Assembly: GCF_037975245.1 (NCBI RefSeq)
Contig: NC_092570.1
Coordinates: forward strand, 17,585,918-17,649,917
From: Apostichopus japonicus
Lineage: Eukaryota > Echinodermata > Holothuroidea > Aspidochirotida > Stichopodidae
DNA: 64,000 nt
Reading direction: 5' to 3'
Shown: positions 1 to 7,995 of the stretch, in pieces
Numbering within the stretch: the first letter of the stretch is position 1
Layout: the number at the start of each line of letters is the position of its first letter
Position numbers and translations under genes: made by a program
Notes under the pieces: generated by a model
The model's database searches: none
Told to the model about the DNA's origin: nothing
The model's input: the letters and a program-made list of their open reading frames with translations, nothing else

Positions 1-300
1 TCAGCAGTTTCTACACAATCTGATAAAACTTTACACTTGAATATCTCTTTAACCGAAAAAGATATTTGAACAGTTTTTTCACCATTGTGTTTCTTTTATT
101 GTCCTCTTTCATATAACATAAACATGTATGACAACTGAACCAATCCTTTAAAGCCTCGTGAATGTGAATACTTCGGTGTGTTACTCATTTAAAGTACTAC
201 AGGGGTATGATAATCATTTAAAGGAATACTTGGATATGTTACTCACTATATAGGAATACTTGGATGTGTAACTCATAAATATATCTTTTGCTATATATAG

Positions 301-435
301 ATGGAAAGCTGTACGATGTATACATAGCATGCAGCGAGAATGATGTCCAGTTTGTTCTGAGAACTTTTCTACCACTGCTAAAGGAGGAAGGCTACACCAC
401 TTGTTTACCAGTAATTGACTTTTTACCTGGAGATA
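301..435 (+). CDS. TIR-domain protein, penultimate coding exon (5' part of gene outside window)
   Basis: This exon encodes the first half of a Toll/IL-1 receptor (TIR) domain. The frame starts with two bases completing a codon from an upstream exon, then reads GKLYDVYIACSEND (TIR box 1) and IDFLPGD (box 2). It is flanked by an acceptor AG at 299-300 and a consensus donor GTAAGT at 436-441. It ends in phase 1, and the next exon at 1290 restores the frame exactly as AGC (Ser). TIR domains are cytosolic adaptor modules of innate immune receptors. The DGK-YDxY-type opening and the RDxxPG-like box resemble the IL-1R/Toll class rather than SARM1. The receptor or adaptor part is outside the window, so the full architecture is unknown. 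Confidence 0.8.
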
Positions 436-1289
436 GTAAGTCACAAAATACTCTTCTCAGTTATGTAGCCAAAAATGACAGGAATTACTTTGGAAAAAAT
501 ATTAGCCATCATATATATATTGAAGGCTTAAAGGACACCTACCCCCCAACCTCCACACAGGACATCTTGTAACTACTAAATAGTCAGCATGTCAGGCAAA
601 ATACCAGGTAAATTATTATTCATTTTACCTGACACCTGACATATTGCCACGAGATCTATACTCATTAGCCCAACCAATTATAACTTATTATACAACACCT
701 AATTATATTCCGGCCATTTGATTGGTCAATTGCTCGTCGATTGCATGCAAAATCCGCTCTATTGCACTCTATGAAATAGAACCATGTGTTATACTTTTTT
801 GATAGCACTTTTTTTCAATGGTAAAAGAGCAGAGAAACCTGTCTGTTCAAAACAATCTGTTGCATGAGTGCATTTTACATCCAATTATATCCAAATTTGA
901 AGGTGTTGTATAAAACAAATAAATGGTTTCCATTCGTGCACTGTAGTGCAAATATTTCATTCGTTGAAAGATGTAATTTGTTCCATTCAACTCGGCTGCG
1001 CCTCGTTGAATGGAACATCCCATCTTTCAACTCATGAAATATTTGCACTATTGCACGAATGGAAACCATTTATTATTTGTATACCAACGTCCTCCCGTTC
1101 AGGAAGGCTAGGCCTCGAAACATCTCGTGAGAAAGTGTGGTAGGATTAGCCTAACTCGAGATTAATGCATTACTCAGTAGACGACTATGTAAGAATACCT
1201 TTTGGTGTGCAATTTTCTATGTGCACATAGCTGGAAATGTTATTTTGCAACCGCAACTATGTTCTTGATCTAATTTCATTCGTCCTCAG
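436..1289 (+). other. Intron of the TIR gene with a nested fold-back element
   Basis: GT-AG intron between the two TIR exons. It contains a 12-bp inverted pair TTATACAACACC/GGTGTTGTATAA (about 685 and 898) and a long hairpin at about 906-1083, described separately. No coding sequence is seen. Confidence 0.7.
906..1083. repeat. Fold-back (hairpin) element, about 178 bp
   Basis: The left arm (GTATAAAACAAATAAATGGTT...) and the right arm (...AACCATTTATTATTTGTATA) are near-perfect reverse complements along almost their full length. They include paired blocks around AAATATTTCAT and GAAAGATG, closing on GTTCCATTCAA/TTGAATGGAAC around a GC-rich loop. Such full-length palindromes are typical of fold-back MITEs. 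No ORF is supported; the two ORFs present merely read the palindrome. Confidence 0.75.
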
Positions 1290-1801
1290 GCAGCCATGAA
1301 TCAATTTGGAACAGTGTGAAGGCCAGTAGATGTTGTCTGTTGATCGTTTCCAGGGGAATGTTGTCATGCACCGATATCATTCGGACGGAGATGCAAGCAG
1401 CGACATACATTTTCTCGGACCGTAAACACGGTGTGATTCCAGTTTTATTCGATGAAGTACCTGATGTTGTTATGAATCAGTCTCACGTGCTAAAACACTT
1501 TGTAAGCAACAATCCCAAACTGATATTAAAGAAAAAAGATTATCTTAATGTAAGAACTCTTAGAAAGTCATCTGTGTTTAAGAGAATGAGACTAGCCTTT
1601 CCATATCCTTCAGAGAAAACTTTCGCTAGAAAAGTTGAAGCTAGTCTAGTTCAACAAGAAATCCAACCAACAGTGGAAGGACCCCACATTGTGATGAATT
1701 CCCTCAAGATCGAAAACAACCCGAAAACACCCCAAATTTTGAGCCTTAATAATAATGACTGGCATGATGTTTGTTTAGATTGTGTCACTGGTTTGGATTA
1801 G
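1290..1801 (+). CDS. TIR-domain protein, terminal coding exon
   Basis: The exon follows an acceptor (pyrimidine tract, then CAG at 1287-1289) and continues the TIR frame from the exon ending at 435. It encodes SHESIWNSVKASRCCLLIVS, the conserved TIR segment of helix alphaB, strand betaC and the SR loop, followed by IIRTEMQAA and GVIPVLFDEVPDVV. A tail of about 100 residues beyond the TIR fold has no recognisable motif, and the frame closes at TAG 1799-1801. The 853-bp intron between the two exons carries a fold-back element. IL-1R, TLR and SIGIRR-like receptors fit equally well. No frameshift is seen, so the gene is likely functional. Confidence 0.8.
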
Positions 1802-2049
1802 CAGGCTCGGATCCAGAGTAGGTGTGTGATGGGTGGGGAGGGTGGGGGCAAGGGTGTGCACCCTTCTTATTTCCATCCTCAGAGTTTAATTGTAACTAGA
1901 CCTATTTTAATACAACATTTGCCTCAAAATGCATTCGTTAATGTTTAAGATTTAAACTATTTCCCGAGGCTGCAGGTGCTCCAAACGCCTGTTCATGGGA
2001 ATCACCGTTCAAAGATTCTTTATAGAATCTTGGATCCGCTCCTGATTCT
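1802..2049. other. 3' flank of the TIR gene
   Basis: Probable 3' untranslated and intergenic sequence after the TIR stop codon. It has a GT/GGGTGG-rich stretch at 1820-1860. No poly(A) signal stands out and no other gene is seen. Confidence 0.4.
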
Positions 2050-3060
2050 AAGTAGCCTATTAATTCCATTGCTCGGCGGATATGTATGCAGATGATGCAA
2101 CATTTCATATGAAAGGCAAGTATAAAGAGGATTTAAATACCAACTGAAGGAGATTCTTCAGGTGAAAGATTTTGGGCATAAAAGTCGACAATGAATGATC
2201 TTGGAATGTACAAATCGATTCCCTTTGCAAGCTCATTTGCAGTATAGTTTGGCTTTACTTCGAGGTATAAAACCAATCATTCATACCAATACTTGTATTC
2301 TATTTTATAATGGATATATTTACCGATATTTGAGTATTGTAGTGTAGTATGGGGTATGAGTAATGCCAGAAATATTGTCCGACTTTGTCGGCTACAGAAA
2401 GTTGCAGCAAGAATTATTCTCAATGCAACTTTTGATGATAGATCTGAAGACCTTTTTTTAAAGCTGCACCGGTCCCCACTGGAAAACGTTTAAAAAGTTA
2501 AAGAATTCACAATGGTGTAAATGGTTTTTCAATGGTCTAGCTCCACAGTACCTTGTGGACACGTTCCGTCACACGAATAATATACATACCCACTCCCTTA
2601 GGTCCATCACACGAAATAATTTATTCTTAGAGTACGTGGTAATAGTATTATCAGAAAATATTTCATATGTTGCTGCTAGGAGAGGAACGAGTGATCAAAG
2701 GAGTGTACGAATACCAACTCCTTAAATACCTTTAAACATCTTATCCAGGACTTTAACTAATTTTTATGCTCTTAATTTCATATAATTGATTGTTCCATGT
2801 TTGCATTTTATGCCGTTGTCAATTTTGAATGTATTATTTCTTTTTCATTGCAATCTTATTATTCACGTTTGTATTCTACTTAATATGAATTTCTTTAATT
2901 TGTGGTTCTATTTTTAGCGTTTGTATTTCAGGGTCTCGGAGGAGATTGGCTTTATGAGAACCGATCGATTTTACCCTTTAATGTTAAATAAATGAATGAA
3001 TGGATGAATTAATGAATGAAAATATAAATGGATAAATAAATAAGTGAATAAAATTCCTCC
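2050..3060 (+). mobile_element. Degenerate non-LTR retrotransposon, 3' part (RT domain to tail)
   Basis: A reverse-transcriptase YADD box is readable at 2085-2096 (TAT GCA GAT GAT), followed by DATFHMKG. Further on, in shifting frames, come YCSVVWGMSNARNIVRL and RLQKVAARIILNATFDDR, then APQYLVDTF and HSLRS. This order is typical of the C-terminal RT region of CR1/Jockey-type elements. Frameshifts and stops break the ORF. The element ends in an (ATGA/ATAA)n-like simple tail at about 2985-3055, as CR1/L2-like 3' ends do. The 5' part is missing, as expected from truncated target-primed insertion. It lies directly beside the Polinton insertion point. Confidence 0.6.
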
Positions 3061-3119
3061 ATTTATTCAAAGTCTGCTTTCTGTTACATAATGAAGAGGC
3101 ACAGCCAAAGGCTTGAATA

Positions 3120-3125
3120 TACATT
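3120..3125. repeat. Left target-site duplication of the Polinton
   Basis: TACATT immediately outside the left inverted repeat. The identical TACATT follows the right end at 21427-21432. A 6-bp duplication is the known hallmark of Polinton integrase. Confidence 0.93.
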
Positions 3126-3488
3126 AGTAGTGTATAGACCACAACCGGGGCACAATCGACAAGGGGGACCCCAACCGGGGCATAATGGGCATGGGGGACC
3201 GGAACTAGGGCAAAATAGACAGTGGGGACCCAGACCGGGGCAAAATGGACAGTGGGGACCCCAACCGGGGCATAATCGACAAGGGGGACCCGAACTAGGG
3301 CAAAATGGACATTGGGGACCGGAACTAGGGCAAAATGGACATTGGGGACCGGAACTAGGGCAAAATGGACATTGGGGACCGAAACTAGGGCATTTCTGGA
3401 AAATGAGAACAAAAGCGATGTGTTGTACAGTTTTTTTTTTTTTTATTCGAGTGCATCACAGCATATCTTCACATCAAACAAGAAAATA
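3126..3488 (+). repeat. Polinton left terminal inverted repeat
   Basis: Runs from AGTAGTGTATAGACC to ...CAAACAAGAAAATA. It matches the reverse complement of 21066-21426, the only visible difference being a poly(T) run near 3430-3443 that is longer than, and uninterrupted compared with, its partner. The outer two thirds consist of 30-bp tandem units. In Polintons the inverted ends serve as protein-primed replication origins and integrase recognition sites. Confidence 0.93.
3141..3392 (+). repeat. 30-bp tandem repeats inside the left inverted repeat
   Basis: Eight full units plus a partial one with consensus (C/G)NAAC(C/T)(G/A)GGGCA(T/A)AATNGACANNGGGGACC. Two sub-types (CCGGGG and CTAGGG) are interleaved, and the last complete units are nearly identical. 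The same units in the same order occur, inverted, at the right end. Confidence 0.92.
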
Positions 3489-4318
3489 TATTGAACAAAA
3501 GGATAAGTCAATAGTGGCTTTAGTGACAATAACAATAGCGACTCGTCCGTTAGGTAGGATATTGATCGATTTCTGTTTGAGACAAACAATTACTAACCCC
3601 TAAGATTATCGTCCGTTAGCTATTTTCGCGCTCAGTACACAATGAAACTCAATGTTCTCCTTTGGGGTCTTAACCTTTCCTTTAGGATTTCATTCGGAAA
3701 CAAACGGTGCATAGACAGTTTTATATATTAAAGAAAAATAAAGTATATACGTAAAAGGTTTACAACCATTTCAGTGCTTTACAGCAACACTTTTCACATA
3801 TTTTTTAACTCAAAACACGTTTGCAATTAACAGTTCACCCTTATTTGTAAATAAAAATTTACAAAAAAAAAAATATCACATATTTTTAAACTCAAAACAC
3901 GTTTGCAATTAACAGTTCACCCTTATTTGTAAATCAAAATTTACAAAAATATTTTAGCTGCAACATTTAACAAATATCATCATATGAACAGAAGAAAGCT
4001 CTTCGTTTAAAATTAATTTTGGTTCACAAACATAGTACAAGTTAAATAGATAAAAAATAAATAAATAAAAAAAATCACAACCATTGTACAAGTTTAAAAA
4101 ATAATAATAATGCTAATGTAAAAGTTAAAATAGAAAAATTCTTTCAATCTAACTAATAAAATGTACTTTACCGAAGATTGGTAGTTTCCAACTGGGAGTA
4201 GAAAATGAAAAACACAGCGAGCATACTAGGTATCATGTCTGATTTTAAGTTCACGAGTCCATGACGACAAATGAAGGTAAAGTATTACACTTTGTCCCGA
4301 CAAACACCTATTTTCCGT
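3489..4318. other. AT-rich non-coding DNA inside the left end of the Polinton
   Basis: No ORF with coding character is seen. The stretch contains an 82-bp direct duplication (annotated separately) and A-rich runs. It may hold the 3' end of the antisense transcription unit starting near 5000. Confidence 0.5.
3795..3956 (+). repeat. 82-bp tandem duplication
   Basis: Two adjacent copies starting CACATATTTTT and sharing ACTCAAAACACGTTTGCAAT and CAGTTCACCCTTATTTGTAA. They differ mainly in A-run length. Confidence 0.85.
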
Positions 4319-4561
4319 CTAGGTTTCGTCTATGATCCGCACATTCATATCTCCTGGAAGGTAGGTAGTTCCTCCATCACAGTAATCAATGGTACAGTTG
4401 AACCCTCTTTCATATCGCAAGAAAACATTGGTAGCGTGTTTTGGTACTTCTGATTTGAATAATATCTTCATAACGTGCTCCTTGAAAAGTGTTAGCCATT
4501 CGAACGGTAAATTCACTCCACCACGAAAAAGAGTCATTTTAGAGAATGCCCCACACGTCAT
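4319..4561 (-). CDS. Small Polinton accessory ORF, possible remnant PC4-like domain
   Basis: An 80-residue antisense ORF starting MTCGAFSKMTLFRGG. The central stretch FRGGVNLPFEWLTLFKEH loosely follows the PC4 signature 'KxGIxLTxxxWxxL', which the two plus-strand PC4 proteins of this element show clearly, so a degenerate third copy is possible. A 28-codon ORF (4564-4646 region, antisense) ends in a TGA that overlaps this ATG as ATGA. That could mean translational coupling, a spliced 5' exon or a frameshifted longer gene. No promoter of its own is visible, and it may share the transcript of the antisense gene upstream. The assignment is weak; the coding call itself is moderate. Confidence 0.4.
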   Translation of the reverse strand: MTCGAFSKMTLFRGGVNLPFEWLTLFKEHVMKILFKSEVPKHATNVFLRYERGFNCTIDYCDGGTTYLPGDMNVRIIDET

Positions 4562-4666
4562 GGAAATGAAGGCGTAACTGCTAGAACAAGTCCGTGGTCA
4601 TCCTTCATCACAGGAACCGATGCTATATTTGAGTCCTCTTTCATATTGGATTTTTTTTTATTTTTT

Positions 4667-4672
4667 TTTATT
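4667..4672 (-). terminator. Candidate poly(A) signal AATAAA (antisense)
   Basis: Reads AATAAA on the minus strand about 43 bases after the stop of the acidic antisense ORF, within an A-rich run. This is a plausible 3' end for that gene, though the composition makes chance occurrence easy. Confidence 0.35.
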
Positions 4673-4714
4673 GCGTTTCGCGTGTTTCACGCGTCGTACG
4701 TTGAAAACACATGA

Positions 4715-4960
4715 TCACGAAAATAAGTCATTATTGAGGATGTTCCATAATTCTTCGATGCTAGGTATGGACAGGAAATCCTCCGAAATAGATACCATGA
4801 AATCACTGTCCAGTACCGTAAGTGATAACGCCTCCTCGAACAAATCCAGCAACATTAAATCTTCCGATTCAGATGGGACCGTCGACAAAGTGTGCGGTAT
4901 CTCTTCATCATCATCTCTGATGATAATAGGAAAGTAATTGTACAATTTTGTTTGAGGCAT
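4715..4960 (-). CDS. Acidic accessory protein, activation-domain-like
   Basis: An 81-residue antisense ORF starting MPQTKLYNYFPIII. It is strongly acidic with interspersed bulky hydrophobics (DDDEE near the start, then EDLMLLDLFEEAL and SIEELWNILNNDLF). That pattern resembles transcriptional activation domains rather than any enzyme. A minus-strand TATA-like TTTAAAAAGGG lies at 4997-5007, about 40 bases before the ATG, and an AATAAA follows the stop. The gene is divergent from the C2HC/acidic gene at 5433. I recognise no family. The activator role is inference from composition; an early regulatory function would suit its position in the left arm. Confidence 0.5.
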   Translation of the reverse strand: MPQTKLYNYFPIIIRDDDEEIPHTLSTVPSESEDLMLLDLFEEALSLTVLDSDFMVSISEDFLSIPSIEELWNILNNDLFS

Positions 4961-4996
4961 GGTGATTGCAGAATGGATGAGATCTCGAAATGCTGT

Positions 4997-5007
4997 CCCT
5001 TTTTAAA
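4997..5007 (-). promoter_or_regulatory. TATA-like element for the antisense acidic gene
   Basis: Reads TTTAAAAAGGG on the minus strand, about 40 bases upstream of the ATG at 4960. It forms a divergent promoter pair with the TATA box at 5371. Confidence 0.45.
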
Positions 5008-5105
5008 GTGTTCGACGTGAGTTTTGGTAAACAATTAACAAAACATAAAGAAGAATAAAATGAAGTCTACGTAAAGATGTAAGGTTACGTAAGAGCATAT
5101 TATCT

Positions 5106-5252
5106 AAAACTGTAGGAGCCAAAAATAGAAATCACCCGGAGAAGTTTTCTTTATTGTCATAGAAAATAATTTGGCGGTATTTTTTACTAAAACTGTATAG
5201 GAGCCAAGTTTTCCTTTATTGTCATAGAAAACAATTTGGCGGTATTTTTTAA
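5106..5252 (+). repeat. Direct repeat in the divergent promoter region
   Basis: Two copies, offset about 83 bp, share AAAACTGTA(TA)GGAGCCAA, then TTTATTGTCATAGAAAA and AATTTGGCGGTATTTTTTA. The second copy lacks about 19 bp. The repeat lies between two opposed promoters, so a regulatory role is plausible. The 98-codon antisense ORF over it is probably not a gene. Confidence 0.75.
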
Positions 5253-5370
5253 CGGTTTTAGAGCATGTGGCGGGAACATTTGGGGAGGGGTGTATTCGAT
5301 GTATGCGTACATAACTCCCTATACCTGTGTTGTAATCTAACACATTAACACATACACAGATATGGAATCC

Positions 5371-5378
5371 TATATAAG
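5371..5378 (+). promoter_or_regulatory. TATA box of the C2HC/acidic gene
   Basis: TATATAAG, 62 bases upstream of the ATG at 5433, which leaves room for a start site near 5400 and a short leader. Confidence 0.6.
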
Positions 5379-5432
5379 CGAGTGCTTCTCCGGACATCAT
5401 CTCATTTTATAAGTTTATACTATCGAAACAAG

Positions 5433-5711
5433 ATGACTAGCCGTGTCTTTTGTGAATTCTGTTTGGAACGGTTTGACACACCGACCACTTTCATCTTACA
5501 TTTTAACCAGGTGGAATGCATTTGCATTCCACCATGGGTATTTTTTGAGGTGGATGATGAAGTTGATAAGGAACTTTTGATGAGGGAGAAGAAAGAGGAA
5601 GAAGAAGAAGAAGAAGAAGAAGAAGAAGAAGATCATGAAGAGGAGTTTAAAGCAGTGGCAGAAATACCAATCCTCGTTTATGAAGATATATCTTCAGACG
5701 AGGAATTATAA
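5433..5711 (+). CDS. Small C2HC-type zinc-binding, glutamate-rich protein
   Basis: A 92-residue protein. Cys7, Cys10, His23 and Cys29 are spaced C-x2-C-x12-H-x5-C, a plausible single zinc finger. An uninterrupted glutamate tract and further acidic residues follow, ending EDISSDEEL. The ATG at 5433 is preferred over the longer upstream reading because the TATA box at 5371 places transcription start just before it. A finger plus an acidic tail suggests a nucleic-acid or chromatin regulator made early from the element, but no family is recognised. The (GAA)n stretch encoding the tract is repetitive and its length may vary between copies. Confidence 0.6.
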   Translation: MTSRVFCEFCLERFDTPTTFILHFNQVECICIPPWVFFEVDDEVDKELLMREKKEEEEEEEEEEEEDHEEEFKAVAEIPILVYEDISSDEEL

Positions 5712-6630
5712 GAGATGAAGCTGAATTATTATTATTATTTTTTTTTTTGTCATCGGCTCTGAATAGGGCCACCATATATTCCAGAAAGAGCAGACTTTTT
5801 CCTCTCTTAAAACATGCAATGTGTCGATTCATTTATGTTTATTATATGTATCGTTTTTTACTGATAGGCTCCCAAGACTAAGTTGTAAGATTTAGGCTTT
5901 GTTTAAGTACTTTTAGGCCTACATTTTATTTAGCGCTAACACTTCTCCGCGAATCAACCTCTCGTAATTGTATCGACGAGTTTTCCTTCATCCCACTTTA
6001 ACTGACATGTCTTGATACTTTTCCTTCTGTTTTTTCCCTCTTAAACTATGGTTTCTTCTAATCGCTTTTGTGGTTTTTCATTGCTTTTTGATATTTTTCC
6101 GTTTCGATTTACTCACTGTCATTTTACGCTTATCTTACTAACTTACGCTAAAAACCGTGACTTCCTTTTTAGAAAGATGTTGCGGGCAGGAATACGTAAA
6201 GTAAAGAAGTGTTAAGCGTGTTTTGCAAATAACAACTTTTACAGTTGATTTGGCTGCTTGACTGTAGATAGATTTGTCTGTGCCACATTTCAAAAACAGG
6301 TTGATGACGATTTTATTCAACATTCTTCACGTTCAATAAGGTCGATGTTTCGTAAAAAGTTTCATTGCCGAACGAAAATCCTTCCGCGTATGTGTCTCAA
6401 ATTATATTGACGAAATGCACAGATGTCAGAAAAATGAAAACGTGAGCCGATAACACAACCAAAAATTAACCAAGACGATATCCAAAGCAAATTACAATGG
6501 CTTGAGCTGGATTCTAACAGTTATATATGTGTATATGCCGTACGGTGTACCATGCATATATAGAGAACTGTACATAAAAGCACAGCACACTGTGCAGTAA
6601 ATTGTGGTCCATGTAGAAAATCAATGAGGA
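5712..6630. other. AT-rich gene-poor stretch of the Polinton left arm
   Basis: Only short ORFs without coding character are present. It includes T-rich runs (5730-5750) and an AT-rich stretch near 6510-6565. It may contain 3' ends of flanking genes or non-coding control DNA. Confidence 0.45.
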
Positions 6631-6924
6631 TTAGTCTAAAGTTCTATCGATGGTTTCTAACAGTGGTCGAATATCGACCGTCCGACCAGTTTCTATGTAT
6701 GTGATGAAGTCAGTCATATACTGAGAGTGAGATGATGTGTCAAAGGTCAAAAAGTTTGAGAGAGAGGACGCTATTACGGAGCAGACTATATAAAGGCACC
6801 GATTTGATACGACAGATTCATTCTGTGTCAAAGACTGGTACATGATCACACACGGGTAATGATGGCTTTGAGAACCTTCGACTACTTCTCTGTCAGCCCA
6901 TGATATCCTCTGCATTGCAGGCAA
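6631..6924 (-). CDS. Possible small antisense accessory ORF
   Basis: A 97-codon antisense ORF starting MPAMQRISWADREVVEG and ending LLETIDRTLD. Residue composition is protein-like and it fills an otherwise empty interval. No antisense TATA box is visible upstream, and a plus-strand TATATAAAGG (6788-6797) lies inside it. It could be a shadow of an unrecognised plus-strand transcript. No family is recognised. Confidence 0.25.
   Translation of the reverse strand: MPAMQRISWADREVVEGSQSHHYPCVIMYQSLTQNESVVSNRCLYIVCSVIASSLSNFLTFDTSSHSQYMTDFITYIETGRTVDIRPLLETIDRTLD
6788..6797 (+). promoter_or_regulatory. Orphan TATA box
   Basis: TATATAAAGG on the plus strand, matching the style of the other promoters of the element. 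The next ATGs downstream give only very short ORFs (ending at 6857, 6891 and 6947). The box may drive a non-coding or spliced transcript across the 7.1-7.4 kb repeats. Confidence 0.35.
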
Positions 6925-7116
6925 AGTGCGTCATGGCTGGGAAGTAACCATGTCGATTGCGTTTTTGGCTGGTGCATTACACGAGCAGGCTTGATTAGCC
7001 CCCAATACTGGAGGGCCTTTCGCCTGTGTCACATACACGACATAACACTTGTTACACATAGGTCTGGATGCATTTACTGGATTTCTTTCTCATCTACAAA
7101 CTCGTCACTTTGTGTG

Positions 7117-7401
7117 GGAACCTGTTCCGTGGATTACTACGATATATATTTTTGTATCGGGAACCAGAGCGGTGGATTCATACGATATTGTTTAGTCGTA
7201 ACCCGTCCCGTGGATTAATACGATATACAGTTTTGTGACGGAACCAGATCCGTGGATTCATACGATATTGTTGTTTCGTAACCCGTCCCGTGGATTAATA
7301 CGATATACAGTTTTGTGACGGAACCAGATCCGTGGATTCATACGATATACAGTTTTGTGACGGAACCAGATCCGTGGATTCATACGATATTGTTGTGTCG
7401 T
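7117..7401 (+). repeat. Array of about 40-bp direct repeats upstream of accessory promoters
   Basis: Alternating units beginning CCGTGGATT(A/C)(A/C)TACGATAT, separated by either ACAGTTTTGTGACGGAACCAGAT or TGTTGT(T)TCGTAACCCGTC. At least seven units are visible. The array sits about 100 bp ahead of the TATA box at 7500. An enhancer-like or initiator-binding array is the simplest reading. Confidence 0.8.
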
Positions 7402-7499
7402 CTGATGGAAGACGGTTAGAGGGTAAGTCAAATCACTTTATTGTTTTTGTTTACCTTAGGTACTTTGACCTCACACGTCACGTGGTTTCGCTCTGTGTC

Positions 7500-7534
7500 T
7501 ATATAATGCATTCACATCATGCTCATCGTTCAGT
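7500..7534 (+). promoter_or_regulatory. TATA box and initiator of the 120-residue ORF
   Basis: TATATAA at 7500-7506 with a TCAGT initiator-like motif at 7530-7534. The 30-bp spacing is that of a standard RNA polymerase II core promoter. The ATG follows at 7564. Confidence 0.65.
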
Positions 7535-7563
7535 CTTTCCCAGACACTGAGTAGAACAACATC

Positions 7564-7926
7564 ATGAAACCGCCTCAAGGATTTGTATACTACCTAAAAC
7601 ACGGTGTTCTGAAGATTTTGAAAAATGAAAGATATCATTTTTTGCTACACAAAGCAAAGAGTGATGAAGTCGGCTTATCACACACACACCACGCAGAAGT
7701 GAATGGATCAAGACAATTTTTGGAAGAGGTTGAAATGCATCTTCAAAGTCTGACAAATGCACTTCATGAGCTAGCGTTCGTCGATGAGGCAGCATTTGCG
7801 TTTCGAGCTTTCCGAACGACAGAGGCGACATCCCGTGCCAAAATCGTGTTTTCATTGTACACAACGGACTTACTAGCAGTGATTGAGTTTTTCACTCGAT
7901 ACATTGACGATTTGTGTGAGGCATGA
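7564..7926 (+). CDS. Polinton accessory protein of unknown function (120 aa)
   Basis: The ORF has its own TATA/initiator promoter directly upstream, which argues for a real gene. The protein starts MKPPQGFVYYLKHGVLKIL. It is probably helical (FLEEVEMHLQSLTNALHEL, then DLLAVIEFFTRYIDDL), with no membrane segment and no metal-binding motif. The next gene begins only 70 bases after the stop, with a separate TATA box between them. I do not recognise the family. Confidence 0.6.
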   Translation: MKPPQGFVYYLKHGVLKILKNERYHFLLHKAKSDEVGLSHTHHAEVNGSRQFLEEVEMHLQSLTNALHELAFVDEAAFAFRAFRTTEATSRAKIVFSLYTTDLLAVIEFFTRYIDDLCEA

Positions 7927-7930
7927 CGTG

Positions 7931-7940
7931 TATAAAAGGG
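7931..7940 (+). promoter_or_regulatory. TATA box of the 281-residue ORF
   Basis: TATAAAAGGG lies 5 bases after the preceding stop codon and 65 bases before the ATG at 7996. Confidence 0.65.
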
Positions 7941-7995
7941 TTAGAGTTGTGAATCCGTCTCTCATTTATCGGTTGCTGATCAAACGCTGTGCATC

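Noticed and set aside
3091-3603. Open frame of 170 codons with collagen-like PGHNRQGGP repeats over the left Polinton end (and its twin at the right end)
   Set aside because: The frame exists only because the terminal repeat unit is 30 bp, a multiple of three. It runs over the inverted repeat boundary, has no promoter, and is mirrored on the other strand.
5104-5400. 98-codon antisense ORF in the divergent promoter region
   Set aside because: It reads through a direct repeat and both promoters, and the repeated residues reflect the DNA duplication.
7205-7330. Resemblance of TTAATACGATATAC to a phage T7 promoter
   Set aside because: Only TAATACGA matches. The T7 core CTCACTATA is absent, and no T7-like polymerase is encoded.
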